Assembly (NCBI GenBank): GCA_045576855.1
Contig: JAZNHG010000038.1
Coordinates: forward strand, 1 to 64,000
Direction of reading: 5' to 3'
Length of the DNA: 64,000 nt
Origin: Colimorpha sp045576855
Lineage (GTDB): Bacteria; Bacteroidota; Bacteroidia; Bacteroidales; P3
A program made the position numbers and the translations under genes. Numbering within the stretch: position 1 is the stretch's first letter; each line of letters begins with the position of its first letter. Of this stretch, positions 16,771 to 24,031 are shown in pieces. The notes below the pieces were generated by a model. That model saw nothing but the letters and a program-made list of their open reading frames with translations. It was not told the origin of the DNA and did no database searches.

Positions 16771-19425
16771 ATGAATGGACAATATGCAATAAAAGGCTAT
16801 CTTTTGCAGTCGTTAGTAGCTTTATTAGATTCCTTTGAAACAGACTGGGAAACCGTTTGTGTCGAACCAAATGACGAATCTGAGAAAGTGGACATTAAGT
16901 GGACGTATTCCAATGACTCTGTGAAAGTTGTTCAAGTTAAATCTTCAAAAAATCCGATAAACTTATCAAATGCAAAAAAATGGGCAAAAGAATTATTTGA
17001 AAAGACTCCTAATGCGGATGAATATGAATTAACTTTAGTCGGGTATGTGGAACCCAAACTGCGCATGCTTCCTAATAATATGATCGATAATGTTTTGGTC
17101 GTAAATAAAGATCTTTCCATTGGTGATTTTGAAACAATAATTATAGGAAAAATCAATTCTTTTTTTGAGAAAAAGGGGAAGAATGTAGTTAGTCCAAAAT
17201 TGGGACAATTGTTTGTGCGTGCATTAAATACTCAGATATTACAAGATTCTGTAATTGGGGAAATAGTTGCGCGTTCTGAATTTGAAAACAATTTGATTGA
17301 TTCATTACAGGCAATCGAAAGACACTTAGAAAACACTTCATATTCTCTATTACTTCCTGATTCGCCACAAAAAAACAAAGATGTTAGCGCACTAATTATT
17401 GAACATATTTTGAAATTGATTGGCTGGAATTCGTTAAGCATTGATGAGACAATTACATGTTATAACGAGAAATTAGGGAAAGAACAACAATATAAAATTG
17501 ATTTTTGGGGAAATTACGAATGTCCTCTTAAAGATAATCTTAAAGATGTTGTTTATATCAATGCTAATATAGATGCCCAATACCTTTCTGATTACAGTAG
17601 TGTTATAGGATATAATCTGTATAGTGTTGATGTTGTAAGAAAACATCTAATTGAAGAAAAGAAAATAGATATTGATAATTCCATTGAGTATTGTGTTCAA
17701 TTCTTTTTGTCACTGAAAGAATCAGAACAAAACCAAGCAATTGCAGGTTTGAGCGAAACTTTCAAAAGAAAGACAATGGACAAGAACATTGTCTATTATG
17801 CAATTGATAACAAAAAAGCAGATTTTTTGATCAGTTCAATAATTACAGCAAGAAAATATAGAGATAGCTTAATTACAAAATTTCTATATCCTATTACAGA
17901 CGATAATTCTCAAATTGGCAAAATAGGGGAAAGAAAGACTTATATGCCACCTCAGTATCTTAATTCATCAATTTTGCCTATTATTAAGGAAGATGGTGAG
18001 AAAATTAGTGTGTTGCTCTTTTGCTCAGATCCTTATAGCAAAGATAGGTTGAGAAAGGTGATCTGGCTGCTTATACGATTAACAAGCGGTTTGGCAAATG
18101 AATATAAAATTTACTTTACTGATTATGATAGTGAACAATATGGTAATGAGGTAAATGAAGTTATCCGTAGTTATAACAATAATGATTTGATAAATAGAAT
18201 TTGCATAGAAAAACTATATTTATGCAATTCTTCTGATTTACAAATTGTACCATCGAATATGAATTTATGCCTAAAAGATGAAGATTTCGACGAGACTGCC
18301 CATAAGAATAGGCAACTAAGAATTGAGCCCCACCTTGTTGATTATTTGCCATATGGAGACTCTTTAAAGCCGTTTTTGGATTCAGATGCAGTAAAGCCAG
18401 AAGATTTAAAAACTTTTCTACAAAATAAAGGCATATATTTCAAAACAGCCAATAAAACCAAAATAATCCAGTTGATGACAAGTATGCTTTTTAGCTCTCT
18501 TGATATTGAATCATTGGTTGAGTATGTAAATGTTGATAATAAGCCAACGGAATCAAGCTCTGTACAATACAATTTAGTTGATGAAAATAAGCAGCTCGAA
18601 CAGCTGTTTATGAATAAAACGATTAACCAAGTTAAACTTCAGGATGGATTGAAAGCCGAAATCGTTTCTTTGGAGCAAACAAAGCCTAAAAATAACACTG
18701 AGAGTTTTATTGTCAAAATTCATATAGAACAAAAGAATCCTAACAAACAAGCTCTTGTAAGTATTGCGAGAAGTTCGGCAACTGTAACCGTCAAAAAAAA
18801 CAACAACAAAGTAGAGTTTTCGAAAGAATATAACTCAAGATTAGCAAGAGTGGCAGCTGAACGAGTAGTCAAACAACTTGCGGAACAATTGATTCAAAAT
18901 AACGAAATTGAAGACAGGTGTATTGAAGTGAAATTTTCTGAATTTTCCAATAGAGAACGAACTAATTTCTTGTTGAGCTTTACAAATATTGATTCATCCG
19001 TTGTTTTTAAAAGCTTTGATGCTAAATCTTTCAAATATATGTTTGATGAATTGGCAAATCTTCCCGATGAATATGCTGATAAAAAAGGGAAAGAGTGTAT
19101 TGCTCAATTAAAAGGCAGACATTTAGATTCAATAAAAGAATTGCAGGATGAGGCGTTAAAAGAGATTATTTTAAGCGAAGAATTGGCTGTCAATTACAGG
19201 TACAATATAAGAGGGGTCTCTGGGAGTTATTTTGTTGTTATGAATTTTTCGGGTGCTTTGACGAATAAACCTTTACGTGACGGGATTTTTAATGTTAAAT
19301 CAAAATTATATATTGACAACAAATCCAAATCCAAAGTCACAAGTGTTGGTGCATTAGAAGCAGATTTAAAGATGGAGTTTAATAGATTGAAGAAAGAAAA
19401 GTTTAAACAATATAATAAAATTTAA
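16771..19425 (+). CDS. Large protein with a DUF4297/Cap4-like nuclease N-terminus
   Basis: 884 aa, strikingly AT-rich. The N-terminus 'GYLLQSLVALLD', then an acidic 'EKVDIKW' and 'VKVVQVKSSK' (~40-58), fits a D...QxK nuclease core as in DUF4297/Cap4-type effectors that cut double-stranded DNA. The middle ~500 residues match no family I know. A helix-extended-helix stretch 'DLKTFLQNKGIYFKTANK' (~550) looks SAP-like and may bind DNA. The C-terminus is charged. It starts 12 bp after hsdS and ends 1 bp before the NdpA-like gene. The nuclease role is inferred from the motif and context. Confidence 0.6.
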   Translation: MNGQYAIKGYLLQSLVALLDSFETDWETVCVEPNDESEKVDIKWTYSNDSVKVVQVKSSKNPINLSNAKKWAKELFEKTPNADEYELTLVGYVEPKLRMLPNNMIDNVLVVNKDLSIGDFETIIIGKINSFFEKKGKNVVSPKLGQLFVRALNTQILQDSVIGEIVARSEFENNLIDSLQAIERHLENTSYSLLLPDSPQKNKDVSALIIEHILKLIGWNSLSIDETITCYNEKLGKEQQYKIDFWGNYECPLKDNLKDVVYINANIDAQYLSDYSSVIGYNLYSVDVVRKHLIEEKKIDIDNSIEYCVQFFLSLKESEQNQAIAGLSETFKRKTMDKNIVYYAIDNKKADFLISSIITARKYRDSLITKFLYPITDDNSQIGKIGERKTYMPPQYLNSSILPIIKEDGEKISVLLFCSDPYSKDRLRKVIWLLIRLTSGLANEYKIYFTDYDSEQYGNEVNEVIRSYNNNDLINRICIEKLYLCNSSDLQIVPSNMNLCLKDEDFDETAHKNRQLRIEPHLVDYLPYGDSLKPFLDSDAVKPEDLKTFLQNKGIYFKTANKTKIIQLMTSMLFSSLDIESLVEYVNVDNKPTESSSVQYNLVDENKQLEQLFMNKTINQVKLQDGLKAEIVSLEQTKPKNNTESFIVKIHIEQKNPNKQALVSIARSSATVTVKKNNNKVEFSKEYNSRLARVAAERVVKQLAEQLIQNNEIEDRCIEVKFSEFSNRERTNFLLSFTNIDSSVVFKSFDAKSFKYMFDELANLPDEYADKKGKECIAQLKGRHLDSIKELQDEALKEIILSEELAVNYRYNIRGVSGSYFVVMNFSGALTNKPLRDGIFNVKSKLYIDNKSKSKVTSVGALEADLKMEFNRLKKEKFKQYNKI

Positions 19426-19426
19426 T

Positions 19427-20464
19427 ATGTTTTCAGCGTTTGAAGTTAAAATATATAATTGTGTTATACACAAAATAGGTAACAAGCTTAGAGATGAAGG
19501 GATTAGTTTGTCAAAATCTTATTTGGATACTAAACTTCCAATACATGAAGTTTTAATTGATTACTTCCTTCCCCCTTTTTCCACTGAAGAATATTATCAA
19601 CTCTACCACGACAGCGGCATTGAATACAATGTAGTGTATGGTGCCGCAAATGCAATCTTTGAAAATCCTGATGCTTTGTATGAGCAGTCGGTTAATCTTG
19701 CCAAGCATCTCTACGAACAGAGTACTCACCCAAAAATCAAGGGGGGCGAGTTCTATACTGTCTATTTCAAAGACTGCATTGTGGACGGTGAAACGGTGGA
19801 TGCCATTGGTTTATTCAAGTCGGAGAACAAGGACACTTTCTTAAAGGTGCTGCGTGAGGGGGGCAATTTTAACCTCGAAAGCGAACAGGGTATCAATATC
19901 AAGAAACTTGACAAAGGGTGCCTTATATTCAACAAAGACCGTGAGAACGGCTATGTGGTGGCGGTAGTGGACAACACCAACAAAGGCATTGATGCACAAT
20001 ACTGGATTGATGACTTCCTGCATGTACGCCAACGTAAAGATGAATATGCCAACACCGAAAACGTCATGGCTATGGCCAAGCAGTTTATCACCAAGGAGCT
20101 GCCAAAAGAATTTGAAGTGCCCAAAGCCGACCAGATTGACCTGTTGAACCGTTCGCTGCAATTCTTCAAAGAGAAAGACTCATTTGACATAGAAGAGTTT
20201 GCCAACGAGGTGATTGAACAGCCAGAGGTGATAGAAAGTTTCAAAAGCTACAAGAAGAGCTATGAAGAAGAGCACGCAACGGAGATCGACGACAGTTTCA
20301 CCATCTCGCAGCACGCCTTCAAAAAGCAGCAACGCAGCTATAAGCGTATCATTCGCCTTGACAAGAAAATCCAAATCATCATCGACGGCAACCGTGACCA
20401 CGTGGAGCAAGGCGAAGACGAAAAAGGCAAGTACTACAAAGTCTACTACAATACTGAAGAATAA
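19427..20464 (+). CDS. Nucleoid-associated protein, NdpA/YejK (NA37) family
   Basis: 345 aa. 'VIHKIGNKLRDEGISLSKSYLD' at the start, 'HLYEQSTHPKIKGGEF' and 'VDAIGLFKSENKDTFLKV' follow the NA37 family pattern. The family binds the nucleoid and in accessory regions occurs beside defence genes. Here it is 1 bp from the large QxK protein, so the two are almost certainly co-translated partners. GC content rises again in its second half, so the 16771-19425 gene may have a separate origin. Confidence 0.8.
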   Translation: MFSAFEVKIYNCVIHKIGNKLRDEGISLSKSYLDTKLPIHEVLIDYFLPPFSTEEYYQLYHDSGIEYNVVYGAANAIFENPDALYEQSVNLAKHLYEQSTHPKIKGGEFYTVYFKDCIVDGETVDAIGLFKSENKDTFLKVLREGGNFNLESEQGINIKKLDKGCLIFNKDRENGYVVAVVDNTNKGIDAQYWIDDFLHVRQRKDEYANTENVMAMAKQFITKELPKEFEVPKADQIDLLNRSLQFFKEKDSFDIEEFANEVIEQPEVIESFKSYKKSYEEEHATEIDDSFTISQHAFKKQQRSYKRIIRLDKKIQIIIDGNRDHVEQGEDEKGKYYKVYYNTEE

Positions 20465-20486
20465 TACTATTCTACTGATAAATAAT

Positions 20487-21056
20487 ATGAAACAAAAGAA
20501 ATACAACCCCAAGATAATGGTCAGCTCATCTGTGTACGGATTCGAAAATGATTTGAAACAGATTTGCGCATTGTTGAGAACGATGGGGTACGAGGTTTGG
20601 AACTCTCATATTGGTACAATAAAGGTCAATCCTAGATTGTCTAACATAGAGAACTGCTTAAAGGCGGTAGAGAAGTGTGACTTATTCCTTGGCATCATCC
20701 GGACAAACTGTGGTACAGGCAATATTGATGGAAAGAATATCACATTTGAGGAAATGAAGAAAGCTGTCGAAATGAAGAAGCCCTATTGGTTCCTCACCCA
20801 TAGAGATGTTGTTTTCGCCAGACAACTATTTAAAAACATCGAGACAGCTCCAATATCATTCAAGAGCAAGAAGTTTTTTGACCCACTTTGCCTAGAGATG
20901 TATAATTTTGTCATAAAGGACGACGTGCCTATAGGTGAAAGAACGGGAAATTGGAACCAAGAGTTCTATCAATTTGATGATATAGCAAGATACCTAAAGA
21001 CTCAATTTAAAGACAAAGAGTCTATTTTAAGACTACTTAATAGGGAGGAACAATAA
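20487..21056 (+). CDS. DUF4062 domain protein
   Basis: 189 aa from ATG 20487; an upstream in-frame stretch overlaps the previous gene and is ignored. 'KIMVSSSVYGFENDLKQICALL' followed by 'CDLFLGIIRTNCGT' is typical of DUF4062, a Rossmann-like domain often fused or adjacent to NTPase or Schlafen-like proteins and thought to act in nucleotide sensing or immunity. Its stop overlaps the next start as TAATG, with AGGGAGG a few bases before it, so the two are coupled. Confidence 0.78.
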   Translation: MKQKKYNPKIMVSSSVYGFENDLKQICALLRTMGYEVWNSHIGTIKVNPRLSNIENCLKAVEKCDLFLGIIRTNCGTGNIDGKNITFEEMKKAVEMKKPYWFLTHRDVVFARQLFKNIETAPISFKSKKFFDPLCLEMYNFVIKDDVPIGERTGNWNQEFYQFDDIARYLKTQFKDKESILRLLNREEQ

Positions 21057-22465
21057 TGGACAACACATTTGTAATAGACAATCTTTTGCGACAGAACGAA
21101 AGCGATGTTCTTGAGTTCAAAGAGAAATATTTCCCAGAAGTGATTGCAAAGAATGTTACTGCCATGCTGAACAATCGCGGTGGAGATATTCTTGTCGGCA
21201 TAACAGATGACAAGCGAGTTATTGGCATTGATAAAGGTATTCAAATTGAGAAGCTTTTAAGCAGATTATTGTCCGGAATCACCCCCTCTGCACCAATTGA
21301 TGTCCAGTTAGTTGACTATGATGGAAAAAACATACTGATGATTCGTGTATGGGAAGGCAGTCAAAAGCCCTATTCCTATAAGGGAACGATATATCAAAAG
21401 ATTGGTAATCGCGGTAAAAGCCTATCAAAGATTCTTTCCGACAGAAAAGATGCTGATATCAATTGGGAAAGGTTGCCTCTACTCGGAGCCGACCTCTCGG
21501 ATTTGGATATGGAAGAGGTCAAAAAGACAGTCGATCAACTGCAGGAGTCAGGGAAATCAACGACAGCCGATACAGAGGAGTTTTTGATAAACAATGGTTT
21601 GATACAGAATGGAAACATCACGAATGCCTGCGCCTTGTTGTACGCAAAGAATCCATCCAGATTCTATACCCAATGCGTTATCCGATTGTCTGTCTTTTCG
21701 TCGGACTCCCCTTCGGATTTAGTAGAGGCAAGAAACTACACTGGAAATATATTCAAGAATGCAGAGGCGATATTTCAATTTTTTGATGAATACTACAAAA
21801 AGAGTATAGTCATTGACGCACCTCAACGAACAGAGAAATGGAATTATCCTCGTGTCGCCGTCAGGGAGGGTGTGATGAACGCGATAGTACACAGAGACTA
21901 TAGTTTCTACCAAGGGTTCCTCCATATTCAAGTTTACCCAACTCACCTTGACATTCTGAACTATGGCACAATGGAACCCATTGTTTCATATGCGACAAAA
22001 GGAATACTGGAATATTCTATGCTGAGAAACCCAGACATTGCCTATCAATGCTACTATAGAAAACTAATTGAAATGCGAGGGACAGGTATTATGCGCATGA
22101 ATGACGAGTGTAAAAAACTTGGTCTTAATCCCCCAGCTGTCAGCATTGAAGGTAATGTAGTAAAAGTATCGTTCTCTATCCAACAATGGGGTGTAAATAA
22201 TTCCATCGTTAGCGCCATGGAAAGATTGTTAGATTCCTCAATTGAAGGTCTTTCATCAAGTGTCAGAATGAAAATGCTTGCAATTCTTAACAGCATCAAT
22301 AGTAAACCAGGTATAAAATCATTGGGACTGAGCGATGCAACAGGCATTCCCAAAAAAACCATTGATAGATACTTGTTAGAATTAAAGAAAGCGAATATTA
22401 TCAGGTATGAAGGGTCTGCTAAAAACGGCGGATACCATATTGATGATACAACGTCGAAGTCCTAA
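21056..22465 (+). CDS. AlbA_2 (Schlafen-like) / HATPase_c_4 protein
   Basis: 469 aa. The AlbA_2 domain covers ~10-130 ('NESDVLEFKEKY', 'NNRGGDILVGITD'). It is followed by the RecG-like C-terminal ATPase-type region with 'REGVMNAIVHRDY' (~270) and 'GTGIMRM', then a winged-helix tail. Such proteins are usually transcriptional or defence-related. It is coupled to the DUF4062 gene. After the TAA at 22463-22465 the same frame stays open for 41 codons, mostly 12-bp repeats, before a second stop at 22589-22591. The gene may therefore have been longer, or be read through. Confidence 0.82.
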   Translation: MDNTFVIDNLLRQNESDVLEFKEKYFPEVIAKNVTAMLNNRGGDILVGITDDKRVIGIDKGIQIEKLLSRLLSGITPSAPIDVQLVDYDGKNILMIRVWEGSQKPYSYKGTIYQKIGNRGKSLSKILSDRKDADINWERLPLLGADLSDLDMEEVKKTVDQLQESGKSTTADTEEFLINNGLIQNGNITNACALLYAKNPSRFYTQCVIRLSVFSSDSPSDLVEARNYTGNIFKNAEAIFQFFDEYYKKSIVIDAPQRTEKWNYPRVAVREGVMNAIVHRDYSFYQGFLHIQVYPTHLDILNYGTMEPIVSYATKGILEYSMLRNPDIAYQCYYRKLIEMRGTGIMRMNDECKKLGLNPPAVSIEGNVVKVSFSIQQWGVNNSIVSAMERLLDSSIEGLSSSVRMKMLAILNSINSKPGIKSLGLSDATGIPKKTIDRYLLELKKANIIRYEGSAKNGGYHIDDTTSKS

Positions 22466-22591
22466 GACATCAATCAATATGTGTATAAAGATGAGTATAT
22501 AAATGAGCATATAAATGAGTATGTAAATGAGTATATAAATGAGTATATAAATGAGTATGTAAATGAGTATGTAAATGAAGGCTACTGGTAA
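22466..22591 (+). other. In-frame extension behind the stop codon of the Schlafen-like gene
   Basis: Forty-one codons in the same frame encode DINQYVYKD, then EYIN/EHIN/EYVN units, then EGYW and TAA. The only stop between this and the gene is the ochre at 22463-22465. It could be a C-terminus lost to a nonsense change, or a readthrough product. Confidence 0.55.
22493..22576 (+). repeat. Seven 12-bp tandem repeats (gagtatataaat)
   Basis: Seven contiguous 12-mers GAGTATATAAAT with C and G variants. The period is a multiple of three, and the frame that continues the upstream gene is open through it, while the frame one base further on meets TAA in every TATATAAAT-type unit. Confidence 0.92.
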
Positions 22592-22640
22592 ATACTGGAA
22601 CAAAAACAGATATTAGTGCCCAGATTGAACTAAAGAAAAG

Positions 22641-23018
22641 ATGAAGCAAGAAAATACAAACCAGCATGTCGTCATCAAGAATATGCAAGGCGAAGTAATT
22701 GCCCGACTTGGGGAGGAGCAAGGCTGCACCGACGACCTCAGCACAGCATACCTCGACGAGTTGGACCTGAGCAATGCCGACCTTGAAGGTGCCGACCTCT
22801 CCGATGCCTATATTGGATTCTGCGACCTTACTGGCGCCAACCTCCGCAATGTCGATTTAAGCAATGCCACGATAGAATGCTGCACGGTGAAGGATGCTGA
22901 TTTCTCTGGCGCCGACCTCAGTGGTGCCGAAATAGACAGTACAACCGACATCTGTCTGGAAGCCATCATCGACGACGAAACGGTCTTCCCCTCGCACCAC
23001 AGACCTTCATACATGTAA
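22641..23018 (+). CDS. Pentapeptide-repeat protein
   Basis: 125 aa. From residue ~38 there are about ten A(D/N)LXX units ('LDLSNADLEGADLSDA', 'ANLRNVDLSNA', 'ADFSGADLSGAEID'), forming a short right-handed quadrilateral beta-helix. Larger relatives mimic DNA or protect gyrase; this one is too short to assign a role. It lies in the defence island, 175 bp after the Schlafen-like gene. Confidence 0.82.
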   Translation: MKQENTNQHVVIKNMQGEVIARLGEEQGCTDDLSTAYLDELDLSNADLEGADLSDAYIGFCDLTGANLRNVDLSNATIECCTVKDADFSGADLSGAEIDSTTDICLEAIIDDETVFPSHHRPSYM

Positions 23019-23047
23019 GAATAAAACAACAAAGATTATCAAATATA

Positions 23048-23140
23048 GCCAAGACCAACCGCATAGAATTCAAACGAGAACTGACCGACAACCTTGACAT
23101 TGAAAAGTTAGTGGATGATGGACTGCATGAATATAATTAA
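23048..23140 (+). pseudogene. Relic of a second AlbA_2 (Schlafen-like) gene
   Basis: Thirty codons reading AKTNRIEFKRELTDN and on to 'LDIEKLVDDGLHEYN'-stop. 'KTNRIEFKRELTD.LDIEK' is the usual opening of AlbA_2 proteins. The rest of the gene is absent: after 'LDIEKLV' the text diverges and stops 5 bp before the Fic gene. Confidence 0.65.
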
Positions 23141-23145
23141 CGACA

Positions 23146-24024
23146 ATGAGCAATAAGAAATCTATACGTTTTTTCAACGACTACGAGGTGCGAGCCGTGT
23201 GGGACGGGGAGAACAGTAAGTGGTGGTTCTCTGCCACGGATATCGTACGCGCCATCAACGATGAAGAGGACTACAAGAAATGCCGTAACTATTGGAAATA
23301 CTTGAAGGGAAAAATGGCCAAAGAGGGAGTTCAACTGGTTAGTGTCACTAACCACTTCAAATTCCAAGCCCCTGACGGCAAGCAGCGTGCCGCCGATGCT
23401 CTTGATGCTGATGCCGTACAGACTCTTGCGCAGCACTACCCCAACAACCGCGCCAACGCTTTCCTCAACAGGTTCGTTTACAGCGACAACACCATAGACG
23501 GCCAAAGCAAGAAAAAGGCCTACACGCTGGCAGAAAGCGGTATCCTCGACAGTATGAATCCCGGCACCGTTAAATGCCTGCAGCAAATACACGCCTACCT
23601 CTTCGGAGGACTCTACGACTTCGCGGGCAAGATACGCACGAAAACCATCGCCAAAGGCGACACTCTGTTCTGCTTGGCGGAACACCTGCAAAGCTACATG
23701 AAGACCGTGGAGGCAATGCCGGAAACGACATTCGATGAGATTGTAGACAAATACGTGGAGATGAACGCGGCACACCCATTCATGGAAGGCAATGGCCGCT
23801 CGACACGTATCTGGCTCGATATGATTTTCAAAAAACGGATGAAGATGTGCGTCGACTGGAGCAAGATAGACAAACGGGACTACCTCGACGCCATGATAGC
23901 CAGCCAGACCGACAGCAGCCGTATCCGCGAACTCCTCAAAGGGGCACTGACAGACCGCATCGACGACCGCGAGATATTCATGAAAGGCATCGATTACTCC
24001 TATTACTACGAACAGGAAGACTGA
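23146..24024 (+). CDS. Fic family protein with BRO-N-like N-terminus
   Basis: 292 aa. The Fic motif HPFMEGNGRSTRIW (~205-218) has all key residues, so AMP-transferase activity is plausible. No inhibitory (S/T)xxxE(G/N) helix was found. Residues ~1-110 ('IRFFNDYEVRAVW', 'WFSATDIVRAI') resemble the BRO-N/antirepressor-like domain that is often joined to Fic. It probably modifies a protein target in a defence or toxin role. It closes the island 7 bp before the ygiQ gene. Confidence 0.82.
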   Translation: MSNKKSIRFFNDYEVRAVWDGENSKWWFSATDIVRAINDEEDYKKCRNYWKYLKGKMAKEGVQLVSVTNHFKFQAPDGKQRAADALDADAVQTLAQHYPNNRANAFLNRFVYSDNTIDGQSKKKAYTLAESGILDSMNPGTVKCLQQIHAYLFGGLYDFAGKIRTKTIAKGDTLFCLAEHLQSYMKTVEAMPETTFDEIVDKYVEMNAAHPFMEGNGRSTRIWLDMIFKKRMKMCVDWSKIDKRDYLDAMIASQTDSSRIRELLKGALTDRIDDREIFMKGIDYSYYYEQED

Positions 24025-24031
24025 CAAATAT

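Noticed and set aside
16771..21056. Prophage or integrative element
   Set aside because: No integrase, terminase, capsid, relaxase or attachment-site duplication was found around the island.
22493..22576. Possible CRISPR array
   Set aside because: The repeats are contiguous 12-mers with no spacers, and no cas gene is nearby.
23146..24024. Fic toxin with a neighbouring antitoxin
   Set aside because: The short frame upstream is a relic of an AlbA_2 gene and shows no FicA-type inhibitory motif.
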